Notes under the pieces: model-generated | The model's database searches: none | What the model saw: the letters and a program-made list of their open reading frames with translations, nothing else | Told to the model about the DNA's origin: nothing | Assembly: GCF_030264295.1 (NCBI RefSeq) | Contig: NZ_CP127173.1 | Location: 6,579,501 to 6,643,500, forward strand | DNA: 64,000 bases | DNA from: Amycolatopsis nalaikhensis | Lineage (GTDB): Bacteria > Actinomycetota > Actinomycetes > Mycobacteriales > Pseudonocardiaceae | Direction of reading: 5' to 3' | Made by a program: the position numbers and the translations under genes | In this document: positions 43,280 through 51,955 of the stretch, in pieces | Numbering within the stretch: position 1 is the first letter of the stretch | Layout of the letters: each line of letters begins with the position of its first letter

Positions 43280-44650
43280 TCAGCGCGGCCTGCCCGGCAC
43301 GCCCGGGCGCGTCTGCCAGGGGTACGGCCCGTCCAGCGGCCGGTATTCGACGCCGAGCGCGTCGAGGCGTGGCAGGTGGTGGTCCCGCAGGCGCGGCAGG
43401 AACTCGGCGTAGTCCCGGTTCCCGCTGCTCCACGCCACTTCGGCGAACGCCGAGAGCCGCGGGAACGTCATGTAGTCCACGCGCCGGACGCTGTCCAGGT
43501 GCTCGGTCCACACCTGCGCCTGCACGCCGCGCAGCCGCGGGCCGGTCAACGCCGGTTCGTACGCGTAGACGTCCTCGAGCGTGTGCAGCATGCCGACCGG
43601 GATCGGCTCGTCCGGGTGCTCGGCCTGCCGGTGGTCGAGGTAGACGTGCTGCTCCGGGCACATCACGACGTCGTGCCCGGCCTCGGCCGCCCGCAGGCCC
43701 GCCGCCTCGTTCCGCCACGACCCGATCACCATCGGCGGCAGGCCGGGGATGTCGAGGACCTCGTCCCAGCCCATCGGCGTGCGGCCGCGGGCCACGAGGT
43801 GCTCGGCCAGCCGCCGGACGAACTCGCGGTGGTCGTCGGTCGCGCCCGGGGTCTCGTCGCCGCCGAGCGCGATCACCGGCGACGGGAAGATGTCCAGCAG
43901 GTGGTCGAACACCCGCCGGAAGAAGTCCAGTGTGGACTCGTTCGGCGACAGCAGGGAAGTGCTGATGCCCCAGGCGGTCCACACTTCGTACGACGATTCC
44001 GCGCCGAGCGAGGGGTAGGCCGCCAGCGCCGCGCGGGCGTGGCCGGGGATGTCGATCTCCGGCACGACGGTGACCGCGCGCTCGGCGGCGTAGGCGACGA
44101 TCTCGCGCAGGTCGTCGCCGGTGTAGAACCCGCCGTGCGGGCGCCCGTCCTGCGCGCCCCCGCTGCCTGCCATCGACGACGGCCGCCAGCCGCCCACCGA
44201 CGTCAGCCGCGGGAACTCCGGGACCTCGAACCGCCAGCCCTGGTCGTCGGTGAGGTGCAGGTTCAGCACGTTCAGCTTGTGCGCGGCCAGCAGGTCGACG
44301 AACCGCAGCACCTCGGCCTTGGTCCGGAAGTGCCGGGCGACGTCGAGCAGGCACCCGCGCCAAGCGAACCGCGGGTGGTCCTCGACGACCCCGCACGGCA
44401 GCTCGCCCGGCGCGAACCCGGCGACGCGGAAGGCGGACGGCCCGGCGAGCTGCCGCAGCGTCTCCCGGCCGTAGACCTCCCCGGCCGCGTCGGCGACGTG
44501 CAGGACGACCCCGGACGGCGAAATCTCCAGCCGGTACCCCTCCGGTGGCAGGGAAGCCGCCCGGACGTCCACAGTGGACGGCCACGGGCAGGTGCCGGGG
44601 GCGGGGGTCACCGAGACCGGGCGGGGGAGCAGCGCGGCGAACGAAGTCAT
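43280..44650 (-). CDS. Beta-N-acetylhexosaminidase (GH20), DasD-like
   Basis: 456 residues, no evident signal peptide. GH20 features: an alpha/beta N-domain, then FAWRGCLLDVARHF, LNVLNLHLTDDQGWRFEV, EIDIPGHARA, and the catalytic Asp-Glu pair in ALGGDETPG near residue 303. It removes N-acetylglucosamine from chito-oligosaccharides, here probably inside the cell. It is the last gene of a binding protein/permease/permease/GH20 operon, the same order as dasABCD in Streptomyces. It starts one base after the permease stop. Confidence 0.9.
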   Translation of the reverse strand: MTSFAALLPRPVSVTPAPGTCPWPSTVDVRAASLPPEGYRLEISPSGVVLHVADAAGEVYGRETLRQLAGPSAFRVAGFAPGELPCGVVEDHPRFAWRGCLLDVARHFRTKAEVLRFVDLLAAHKLNVLNLHLTDDQGWRFEVPEFPRLTSVGGWRPSSMAGSGGAQDGRPHGGFYTGDDLREIVAYAAERAVTVVPEIDIPGHARAALAAYPSLGAESSYEVWTAWGISTSLLSPNESTLDFFRRVFDHLLDIFPSPVIALGGDETPGATDDHREFVRRLAEHLVARGRTPMGWDEVLDIPGLPPMVIGSWRNEAAGLRAAEAGHDVVMCPEQHVYLDHRQAEHPDEPIPVGMLHTLEDVYAYEPALTGPRLRGVQAQVWTEHLDSVRRVDYMTFPRLSAFAEVAWSSGNRDYAEFLPRLRDHHLPRLDALGVEYRPLDGPYPWQTRPGVPGRPR

Positions 44651-44651
44651 G

Positions 44652-45500
44652 TCAGCCCTTCACGGCGCCGGCCATGCCGGACACCAGCCGTCGTTGGACG
44701 AGGACGAAGAACACGAGCACCGGGATCGTCATGAGCGTCGAGGACGCCATCACCGCGCCCCAGTCGGTGTCCTCCGGCTTGAAGAACACCAGGATCGCCT
44801 GGGGCAGCGTCTGGTTCTCGGTCTTGGAGATGATGAACGTCTTGGCGAAGAGGAAGTCGTTCCAGGCGTGGATGAACGCGAGCACGCTGACCGCGACGAG
44901 CCCGGGCGCCACCAGCGGGAAGAGGATCTGCCAGGTGAACCGCATCCGCGACGCGCCGTCGAGCTTGGCCGCTTCCTCCAGTTCCACGGGCACCGCGGCG
45001 ACGAACCCGCGCAGCATCCAGATCGCGAACGGCAGGCTGAACGCCAGGTGCACCAGCACGAGCGAACCCAGCTCGTTCAGCCCGAACGCCGGCACCGCGC
45101 CGCCGATCTGGCGCATCAGGAAGAACAGCGGGATGGTCAGCGCCTCGACCGGGACCATCTGGGCGACCAGGATCATCACCAGCAGCACGGTCCGGCCCTT
45201 GAACGAGAACCGCGTCAGCGCGACCGCCGAAAGGAACGACAGCAGCAGCGAAAACGCGACGACGACCAAGGCCACCACGAGACTGTTCACGAAGTACCGC
45301 CCGAAGCCGGACACGGTGAGCACGCGCTCGAAGCTGTCGAACGACGGCTTGAACGTCCACGGCTTCGGGTTCGCCGCCTGGATCTCGCCCGGCGGCTTGA
45401 ACGCCGAGAGCAGCATCCAGTACAGCGGGAAAGCGACGATCCCGGCGATCACGACGGTGACGACTTCGGCGACCAGCCGCCCCGGCCGTTTCACAGCCAT
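44652..45500 (-). CDS. Chitosugar ABC transporter permease (DasC-like)
   Basis: 282 residues, six helices, with the inner-membrane-complex EAA loop FVAAVPVELEEAAKLDGASR that contacts the ATPase. MalG-type. Overlaps the upstream permease gene by 10 bases. The ATPase is missing from the operon, as in the das system where the shared MsiK serves. Confidence 0.9.
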   Translation of the reverse strand: MAVKRPGRLVAEVVTVVIAGIVAFPLYWMLLSAFKPPGEIQAANPKPWTFKPSFDSFERVLTVSGFGRYFVNSLVVALVVVAFSLLLSFLSAVALTRFSFKGRTVLLVMILVAQMVPVEALTIPLFFLMRQIGGAVPAFGLNELGSLVLVHLAFSLPFAIWMLRGFVAAVPVELEEAAKLDGASRMRFTWQILFPLVAPGLVAVSVLAFIHAWNDFLFAKTFIISKTENQTLPQAILVFFKPEDTDWGAVMASSTLMTIPVLVFFVLVQRRLVSGMAGAVKG

Positions 45501-46438
45501 GCCGCGCTCCGGCGCTGCGATCGGACGTACAGCCCGGTGACCGAAAGCAGCAACAGCGTCATGACGACTCCGATCGCCGAGCCGAGGCCGTACCCCTGCC
45601 CGGCGAAGGCCTGTTGGTACGCGTAGACGTTGAGGACCAGGTTGCGCCCGGCCACGCCACCGCCGTTGGTCATCACGTAGATCTGGGTGAACACCTTGAA
45701 GTCCCAGATGATCGACTGGACGGTGGCGATCATCAGCAGCGGCCGCACCATCGGCAGCACGATCGCCCACGTCGTGCGCCACGCCGAGGCGCCGTCGAGC
45801 GACGCGGCTTCGAGCACCTCGTCCGGGACGCCCTTGATCCCGGCGTACATCGTGACCAGGACGAACGGGAACGAGCACCAGATGACCTCGGCGGCGACGA
45901 GTCCGAACGCGCCGAGCGTGCCGAAGGTCCACGAGTGGTGCTCGAACGGCAGGCCGATCCCCGAAAGCACCTCGTTGACCAGGCCGAAGTCGGTGTCGAA
46001 GAGGAACAGCCAGACGTAGGAGCCCGCGATCGCCGGCGTCGACCACGCGCCGAGCGCGGCCAGGAACAGCAGCGTCCGGGGGAGCGAGCGGACCCGGGCG
46101 GCCAGCACCGCGAGCCCGGTGCCGACGATCAGCGAACCGACGACGCAGGCCGCGGCGAACCCGACCGTCTTGCCGAGCACGGTCCAGAACTGGGTCTGGG
46201 ACAGCAGGTCGGCGTAGTTCGCGAAGCCGAGGAACACCAGCGGCGCGTTGCCCGCGGCCTGCGGCTGGCCGTAGTCGTAGAACGAGATCAGAACCAGCTG
46301 GTAGATCGGGTAGGCCAGCAGCGCGGCGAGCAGGATGCCCGCCGGGGCGAGGTAGAGCGCGGCGGCCCGGCCGTCCCCGCGCCGTCGCCGCACCCGGGCG
46401 GGCACGGTGACGGGCGGGGCGTCTTGGACGGTCACCAC
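45491..46438 (-). CDS. Chitosugar ABC transporter permease (DasB-like)
   Basis: 315 residues, starting with GTG at 46438 (overlapping the stop of the binding-protein gene by one base). MalF-type with RAAALYLAPAGILLAALLAY as first helix and the EAA loop GVPDEVLEAASLDGASAWRT. Pairs with the downstream permease to form the membrane channel. Confidence 0.9.
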   Translation of the reverse strand: MVTVQDAPPVTVPARVRRRRGDGRAAALYLAPAGILLAALLAYPIYQLVLISFYDYGQPQAAGNAPLVFLGFANYADLLSQTQFWTVLGKTVGFAAACVVGSLIVGTGLAVLAARVRSLPRTLLFLAALGAWSTPAIAGSYVWLFLFDTDFGLVNEVLSGIGLPFEHHSWTFGTLGAFGLVAAEVIWCSFPFVLVTMYAGIKGVPDEVLEAASLDGASAWRTTWAIVLPMVRPLLMIATVQSIIWDFKVFTQIYVMTNGGGVAGRNLVLNVYAYQQAFAGQGYGLGSAIGVVMTLLLLSVTGLYVRSQRRSAAWL

Positions 46439-47721
46439 TAGCCGAAGGCCTTGTCCATGGCGGCGGCCGCGTCGGTCAGCGCCGCGGACGGGTCCTTCCC
46501 GCCGGTCGCGATCTGCTGGACGGCGGTCGGCAGCACGTTCTGGCTGTCGATCTTCGACCACGCCGGCGTCGCCGGGACGAACTTGGTGCCCGCCTTGAGC
46601 GTGTCGACGAACGGCTTGAGGAACGGGTCGTTCGCGGCGAGCTTCTGCTGCACGCTGCTCAGCGTCGGCAGGTTCCCCATCGCGGTGTACATCTTCTCCT
46701 GGTACTTCGCGCCGCCGAGCAGCTCGACGAACTCCAGCGCCAGGCTGCGGTGCTTGCTCGCGGTGAAGACGCCGAGCAGGTTGCCGCCCGCGAACGCGGG
46801 GGCGATGCTGCCCGCGGCCGTGCCCGGGATCGGGACCACGGCGTACTTGCCTTTCACCGCGCCCTGTTCGACGGCCTTGCGGTTGAAGTCGCCGCCGATG
46901 GTCATCCCGGCCTTGCCGCCCGCGAACGCCGTGACGCTCTGCGTGCCGGTCAGGTTCGCGCACTGCGCCGGCGGGCAGATGTCGTCCTTGAGCAGGCTCG
47001 CGTACTGCGTCACCCCGGCCTTGGCCTGCTCGCCGGTGACCGTCGACTTCCACTTGCCGTCGGTCTCCTGCGCCAGCTCGCCGCCGTTGGCCCAGAGGAA
47101 CGGCAGCATCGCGTAGGTGTACTTGCCGCCGACGGCGATGCCGTAGAGGTCCGGTTTGGCGGCGCGGATCTTGCGGGCGTCGTCGGTCAGCTCGGCCAGC
47201 GTCGTCGGCGGCTTCAGGCCGAGTTCGGTGAAGACGTCGGTGCGGTAGTACAACGCGCGGATGCCGGTGTACCAAGGCAAGCCGTAGGTCTTGCCGCCGG
47301 ACTTCGCGGTGTCGAGCACGGTCGGGATGAGGTCCTTGCCCTCGCCCCACGACGCGAGGTCGCCGGTCAGGTCGGCCAGCGCGCCGGTGGCGGCGTAGCT
47401 GGAGACGTCGGTGTTGCCGAACTCCGCGACATCCGGCGCGTTGGCCGGGTCGTTGAAGGCGCCGGAGAACTTGTCGGCGCGGCCCTCGACCGGCACCCAC
47501 TGGACGTCGACCTCGACACCCTGGTGCGCCGCTTTGAACTCGGTGATGGCCTCCTTGACCGCGGCCTCCTTCGGCGCGCGGTTGGCCTCGTCGAACAGCC
47601 AGACGCGGACGGTGCCGGTCTTGTCGTCCCCGCCGCCGCCCGCGGGCCCGGACTGGGCGGGCGCGCAGGCGGCCAGCAAGGCCACCCCGGCGAAAAAGGG
47701 CAGGGTGCGGCGCAGTCTCAT
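46438..47721 (-). CDS. Sugar-binding lipoprotein of ABC transporter (DasA-like)
   Basis: 427 residues, ATG with GGAGG close upstream. Lipobox LLAAC (Cys about residue 19). Family-1 extracellular binding protein: GTVRVWLFDEANR, DVAEFGNTDVSSYAATGALA, GLPWYTGIRALYYRTDVF and later FAGGKAGMTIGGDFN. In Streptomyces DasA binds chitobiose. Substrate here inferred from the linked GH20 gene, the DasR-type operator nearby and gene order. A 42-base palindrome lies 26 bases upstream. Confidence 0.88.
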   Translation of the reverse strand: MRLRRTLPFFAGVALLAACAPAQSGPAGGGGDDKTGTVRVWLFDEANRAPKEAAVKEAITEFKAAHQGVEVDVQWVPVEGRADKFSGAFNDPANAPDVAEFGNTDVSSYAATGALADLTGDLASWGEGKDLIPTVLDTAKSGGKTYGLPWYTGIRALYYRTDVFTELGLKPPTTLAELTDDARKIRAAKPDLYGIAVGGKYTYAMLPFLWANGGELAQETDGKWKSTVTGEQAKAGVTQYASLLKDDICPPAQCANLTGTQSVTAFAGGKAGMTIGGDFNRKAVEQGAVKGKYAVVPIPGTAAGSIAPAFAGGNLLGVFTASKHRSLALEFVELLGGAKYQEKMYTAMGNLPTLSSVQQKLAANDPFLKPFVDTLKAGTKFVPATPAWSKIDSQNVLPTAVQQIATGGKDPSAALTDAAAAMDKAFG

Positions 47722-47746
47722 GAGAATCCTCCAGTAGGTGCACCCT

Positions 47747-47788
47747 CGTGAGTGCGTAACAGTGTTAGAACACTGTTACGCACTCACG
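47747..47788. terminator. Perfect 20-bp inverted repeat between lactonase and dasA-like genes
   Basis: Arms 47747-47766 (CGTGAGTGCGTAACAGTGTT) and 47769-47788 are exact complements around AG. It lies 13 bases beyond the lactonase stop and 26 before the dasA-like start, both on the minus strand. It may end the lactonase transcript; its nearness to dasA also allows an operator or attenuator role. No T-tract. Confidence 0.6.
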
Positions 47789-47800
47789 ACGGGGCGGGGC

Positions 47801-48928
47801 TCAAGCGAAGTGGACGGAGTTGACGCTGCCCACCGGCAGGCTGCCCGCGACCGCGCCGGGCAGGCCGGTGGCCGGGTCGCGCGGCAGCCAGGTGACCGTG
47901 CCGGACCGCTGGTTCGAGACGTAGAACCAGCTCTCGGACGGGTCGAGGGCCACGTGCCGCGGCCAGTTGCCGCCGGTGGCCACAGTGGACACCAGTTTCA
48001 GCGACGGACCGGCGACGGCGAACGTCGCCAGGGTGTTCGGCCCGCGGACGGTGGCGTAGGCGAACTTCCCGTCCTTCGACAGGGTGATCTCGCCCGGGTA
48101 CAGCTCGCCGGTGCTGCCGTCCGGCACGGCCGGGACGACCGAAAGCGCCTTCAGCGTGCCGGTGGCCGCGTCCCAGCTCGCCACCGTCACCTCCGGCCGC
48201 AGCTCCTGCAGGATGTAGGCGAACTTCCCGTCGCGGGCGAACGCGAGGTGCCGCGGCCCGGCGCCCGCGGGCAGTTTCAGCTGCTGGTGCTGGGAAAGCT
48301 TGCCGGTGGCGACGTCGAGGGAGTAGACGTACACCGAGTCCGCGCCCAGGTCCACCGCCAGCACCCAGCGCCCGGTCGGGTCGTTGACGACCTGGTGCGC
48401 GTGCGCGTCGCCCGAATCGGCGTGGTGGGTCACCACGTCCGTCGCCGCGCCGAGCTTGCCCCCGGCGAGGATCGGCAGCACGACGACGCTGCCCGAGCCG
48501 TAGTTCGCGGCCAGCACGTACTTCTGGCTCGAGTGCACGCTCAGGTGCGTCGGGGCGCCGCCCTTCGACGAAACCCGGTTGAGCAGCTTCGGATTGGCCG
48601 CGTCGGCGATGTTCAACGCCGAGACGTACCCGTCCGGGTCGCCTTCGTTGGTGACGTACAGCGTCTTGCCGTCGGCACCGCGGTCGAACCACGACGTGTC
48701 GGTGATGCCGGGGACCGTGCGGACGGGGTTCAGCGCGGGCCCGGTCCGGCTCGTGACGTCGAGGCCGTGGCCGTCGGCCCCGCTGGTGTAGCTGCCGATG
48801 TACACGGTGGCTCCGGCGATGCAGCCCTTCGAAGTGGTGACCGCGCCGGCCAGCGGGGCGCCGAGCACGGTCGCGGCACCCGCACCCGCGGCGGCGCCGA
48901 GGAAGGTGCGACGGGAAAGTCCGGTCAT
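47801..48928 (-). CDS. Tat-exported lactonase (7-bladed beta-propeller, YkgB/Pgl-like)
   Basis: 375 residues from ATG 48928, with GGGAGA upstream. The N-terminus LSRRTFLGAAAGAGAATVLG is a twin-arginine signal. The rest has repeats of the lactonase propeller: GGAPTHLSVHSSQKYVLAAN, GRWVLAVDLGADSVYVYSLD, GAGPRHLAFARDGKFAYILQ, and NWPRHVALDPSESWFYVSNQ. The family opens 1,5-lactones such as 6-phosphogluconolactone; outside the cell the substrate is more likely an oxidised sugar lactone. A DasR-type operator lies 43 bases upstream. Confidence 0.85.
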   Translation of the reverse strand: MTGLSRRTFLGAAAGAGAATVLGAPLAGAVTTSKGCIAGATVYIGSYTSGADGHGLDVTSRTGPALNPVRTVPGITDTSWFDRGADGKTLYVTNEGDPDGYVSALNIADAANPKLLNRVSSKGGAPTHLSVHSSQKYVLAANYGSGSVVVLPILAGGKLGAATDVVTHHADSGDAHAHQVVNDPTGRWVLAVDLGADSVYVYSLDVATGKLSQHQQLKLPAGAGPRHLAFARDGKFAYILQELRPEVTVASWDAATGTLKALSVVPAVPDGSTGELYPGEITLSKDGKFAYATVRGPNTLATFAVAGPSLKLVSTVATGGNWPRHVALDPSESWFYVSNQRSGTVTWLPRDPATGLPGAVAGSLPVGSVNSVHFA

Positions 48929-48970
48929 CTGCTTGTCTCCCAACGGTTTGGGCGGCGGCTGGCTCCAGTA

Positions 48971-48982
48971 TGGTCTAGACCA
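48971..48982. promoter_or_regulatory. DasR-type (dre) operator
   Basis: TGGTCTAGACCA is a perfect 12-bp palindrome matching the core of the Streptomyces DasR responsive element. It overlaps the stop codon of the GntP gene and lies 43 bases upstream of the lactonase start, so it should control the lactonase and maybe the das-like operon beyond it. DasR is released by glucosamine-6-phosphate. Confidence 0.75.
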
Positions 48983-50363
48983 CGGCCATGAGCAATGCCG
49001 AAACCCCGAAACCGGAAAGGGAAAGCACGGTTTCCAGTGCCGTCCAGGACTTGATCGTCTCCGGCACGGTGAGGTTGAAGTAGCGCGAAACGATCCAGAA
49101 CCCGCCGTCGTTGACGTGCGAAGCGATGATCGAACCCGCCGAAATCGCCATCACCAGCAACGCCAGCTGGATCTGCGAGTAGCCGAGCTGGGCCACGGTC
49201 GGCGCGACGATCCCGCTCGTGGTCACGATGGCGACGGTCGCCGAGCCCTGCGCGATCCGCATGCCGCAGCTGATGACGTACGCGGCGAGCAGTACCGGGA
49301 GCCCGGCGTCGTGCAGCGAGTCGGCGACGGCCTTGCCGATGCCGGTGGCCGAGAGCACCGCCCCGAAGAACGCGCCCGCGCCGACGACCAGCAGGATCAT
49401 CGCCACCGGCCGCAGCGACTTCGCGGCCAGCTCGTTGAGGTCCTTGCCGGTGAACCCGCGCCGCAGCCCGAGCAGCCAGGACGCCAGCAGCACGGCGACG
49501 GTCAGCGCCACCGCGGGTGTGCCGATGAACGCGGCCACCCCGGCGAGCGCGGAGCCCTTCGGCAGCCAGATGCTGCCGAACGTCCCGGCCAGGATCAGCA
49601 CCAGCGGCACCGCGATGATCGCGGCGACCAGGCCCAGCGACGGCGGGTTCTCCTCGCGCTCGCCTTCTTCCTCGGCGAACACCATGTCCTCGGGCACGGC
49701 GACGGTGATCCGCTTGCCGATCCACGTCGAGTACAGCACGCCGCCGATGAGGAACGCGGGGATGCCGCAGGCCAGGCCCATCAGGATGATCCAGCCGAGC
49801 TCGACGTGCAGCAGGCCGGCGGCGGCCACCGGGCCGGGGTGCGGCGGCAGGAACGCGTGCGTGATCGACAGGCCCGCGAGCAGCGGCATCGCGTACAGCA
49901 CGAGCGAGCGGCCACCCTGGCGCGCGGCGACGTAGACCAGCGGCGCCAGCACGAAGATGCCGATGTCGAAGAACACCGGGATGCCGAACACGAACCCGGC
50001 GACCCCCATCGCCAGCGGCGCCCGCTTCTCCCCGAACGACCGCAGCAACGCGCTGGTGAGCACCTTCGCGCCACCCGAGCGTTCCAGGATCGACCCGAGG
50101 ATCGTGCCGAGCCCGATGATCGCGGTGATGTGCCCGAGGATGCTGCCGAACCCCTTCTCCAGCAAGGAGTCCGACGCCTTCTGCGCCGAGCCGACGATCG
50201 TGCCGACGGGCAGGCCCGCGGCCAGCGCGGTGAGCAGGCCGACGACGATCAGCGCGATGAAGGGTTCCAGCTTGAGCTTGATGATCAGCACCAGCAGGAC
50301 GGCGATCGAGACGGCGGCGAGCGTCAGCAGCCCGCCCGTGGTGTGTTGCAGCCAGTGGATCAT
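48975..50363 (-). CDS. GntP-family permease (gluconate/aldonate uptake)
   Basis: 462 residues, about 12-14 helices. Family motifs: AALLVLIIKLKLEPFIAL near the N-terminus (as LLVLIIKLKLEPFIALIVV), FGIPVFFDIGIFVLAPL, LPPHPGPVAAAGLL and CGMRIAQGSATVAIVTTSG. GntP proteins import gluconate and related sugar acids; DsdX relatives take D-serine. Its ATG overlaps the deacylase stop (ATGA), so it is the last gene of a three-gene operon. A sugar-acid substrate such as (N-acetyl)glucosaminate is inferred from its operon partners. Confidence 0.9.
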   Translation of the reverse strand: MIHWLQHTTGGLLTLAAVSIAVLLVLIIKLKLEPFIALIVVGLLTALAAGLPVGTIVGSAQKASDSLLEKGFGSILGHITAIIGLGTILGSILERSGGAKVLTSALLRSFGEKRAPLAMGVAGFVFGIPVFFDIGIFVLAPLVYVAARQGGRSLVLYAMPLLAGLSITHAFLPPHPGPVAAAGLLHVELGWIILMGLACGIPAFLIGGVLYSTWIGKRITVAVPEDMVFAEEEGEREENPPSLGLVAAIIAVPLVLILAGTFGSIWLPKGSALAGVAAFIGTPAVALTVAVLLASWLLGLRRGFTGKDLNELAAKSLRPVAMILLVVGAGAFFGAVLSATGIGKAVADSLHDAGLPVLLAAYVISCGMRIAQGSATVAIVTTSGIVAPTVAQLGYSQIQLALLVMAISAGSIIASHVNDGGFWIVSRYFNLTVPETIKSWTALETVLSLSGFGVSALLMAVV

Positions 50364-51955
50364 CGGGCTCTCCGGGGGTTGCGCAGGGAGTGGCCGGCGA
50401 GGGCGCCGGTGGGGGACCCGTCGTCGAGGGCGGCGACGCCGTTCACGAAGACGTGCGTGATGCCCGCGGCCGGCTGCCGCGGGTCGTCGAAGGTGGCGGT
50501 GTCGGCGACCGCGTCCGGGTCGAACAGCACCAGGTCCGCGGCGTACCCGGCGCGGACCAGCCCGCGGTCGGTCAGCCGCAGCCTGCGGGCGGCCCGCCCG
50601 GTCAGGTGGGCGACGCACTCGGCCAGGTCCAGCACGCCCAGCTCGCGGACGTACCGGGCGAGGTAGCGGGGGAACGTGCCCCACGCGCGCGGGTGCGGCC
50701 GCGCGCCGACGAGCAGCCCGTCGCTGCCGCCGGTGTGCGTGCGGTGCCGCATGATGGCCTGGACGTTCTCCTCGTGCCCGACGTGCATCAGGCACGACGT
50801 GCCGAGCTTCTCGTCGAGCAGCGTGTCGAAGTACAGCGCGGCGGGTTGGGTGCCTTGTGCACGGGCCGAGGCGGCGACGCTGTGCCCGACGAGGTGGGCG
50901 TTGCGCTCGTGGCGGACCCCGTTGATTTCGATGGCGTCCCAGTCGATCGGGACGCCGTGCGCACCGTCCGAACCGGACTCCTCGATCTCCGTGCGGATCC
51001 GCTCGCGTTCGTCCACATCGGACAACCGGGCCAGGGTGGCGGCGAGCCCGCCTTCGGTGGCCCAGCTCGGCAGCAGCGCCGAGAGGTAGGTCGCGCCCGG
51101 CAGGTACGGGTAGGTGTCGAGGCTGATGTCGCAGCCGTCGTCGAGCGCGTCGTCCAGCAGCTTCAGCAGGTCCGGCGCTTTCCCTTTGTTGACGGAGAAG
51201 TTCATCGTCGCGTGGGCCAGGTGCAGCGGGCAGCCGGACCTCCGCGAGACGTCGATCATCTCCGCGAACGCCTCCAGCGCGCCCTTGCCGTAGCTGCGGT
51301 GGTGCGGGCTGTAGAACCCGCCCAGCTCGCCGACCACCCGGCACAGCTCGACCAGCTCACCGGTGTCGGCGTACATCCCGGGCGTGTAGGTGAGCCCGGA
51401 CGACATGCCCATCGCGCCCTCGGCCAGGCCGGAGGCGACCAGTTCTTTCATCCGGTTCAGCTCGGCCTCGGTGGCGGGCCGGTCGTCCCAGCCGACGGCG
51501 AGCATCCGGACCGTGCCCTGCGGCACCAGGTAGGCGGCGTTGACGGCGATGCCCCGGTCGAGGCGGTCGAGGTACTCGCCGACCGAGCGCCAGTTCCAGT
51601 CGAACCCGGCGGGGTCGTCGTTCCACCCGGCCAGCTGCTGCCGCAGCGCTTCCAGGACGGCGTCGTCGACGGGGGCGTACGACAGCCCGTCCTGGCCGAG
51701 CACCTCCGTCGTGACGCCTTGGGTGATCTTCGCCGGGTGCTCCGGGTTCGCCAGCAGCTGCAGGTCGGAGTGCGAGTGCATGTCGATGAACCCGGGCGCG
51801 AGCACGAGCCCGTCGGCGTCGATGTGCCGCCGCCCGGCGAGCGAACCCGCCTCGGCGACGCTGGCGATCTTGGTCCCGGTGAGGCCGACGTCGTGGCGGG
51901 TGAGCGCGTCGCCGGTGCCGTCGGCGACCAGGGCGTTCTTGAGGACGACGTCCAT
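50360..51955 (-). CDS. D-aminoacylase-family deacylase (possible N-acetylglucosaminate deacetylase)
   Basis: 531 residues. Amidohydrolase-fold features: LVLAPGFIDMHSHSDLQLL (HxH metal site), GQDGLSYAP, GAMGMSSGLTYTPGMYADT, a Cys/His-containing region YSPHHRSYGKGALEAF, and HLAHATMNFSVNKGKAPDLL. Such enzymes remove the acyl group from N-acyl-D-amino acids; some bacterial relatives deacetylate N-acetyl-D-glucosaminate. Operon mates (a GntP permease and a D-threonine-aldolase-like PLP enzyme) fit either substrate; the nearby chitosugar genes favour the second. Start and stop both overlap neighbouring genes. Confidence 0.85.
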   Translation of the reverse strand: MDVVLKNALVADGTGDALTRHDVGLTGTKIASVAEAGSLAGRRHIDADGLVLAPGFIDMHSHSDLQLLANPEHPAKITQGVTTEVLGQDGLSYAPVDDAVLEALRQQLAGWNDDPAGFDWNWRSVGEYLDRLDRGIAVNAAYLVPQGTVRMLAVGWDDRPATEAELNRMKELVASGLAEGAMGMSSGLTYTPGMYADTGELVELCRVVGELGGFYSPHHRSYGKGALEAFAEMIDVSRRSGCPLHLAHATMNFSVNKGKAPDLLKLLDDALDDGCDISLDTYPYLPGATYLSALLPSWATEGGLAATLARLSDVDERERIRTEIEESGSDGAHGVPIDWDAIEINGVRHERNAHLVGHSVAASARAQGTQPAALYFDTLLDEKLGTSCLMHVGHEENVQAIMRHRTHTGGSDGLLVGARPHPRAWGTFPRYLARYVRELGVLDLAECVAHLTGRAARRLRLTDRGLVRAGYAADLVLFDPDAVADTATFDDPRQPAAGITHVFVNGVAALDDGSPTGALAGHSLRNPRRAR

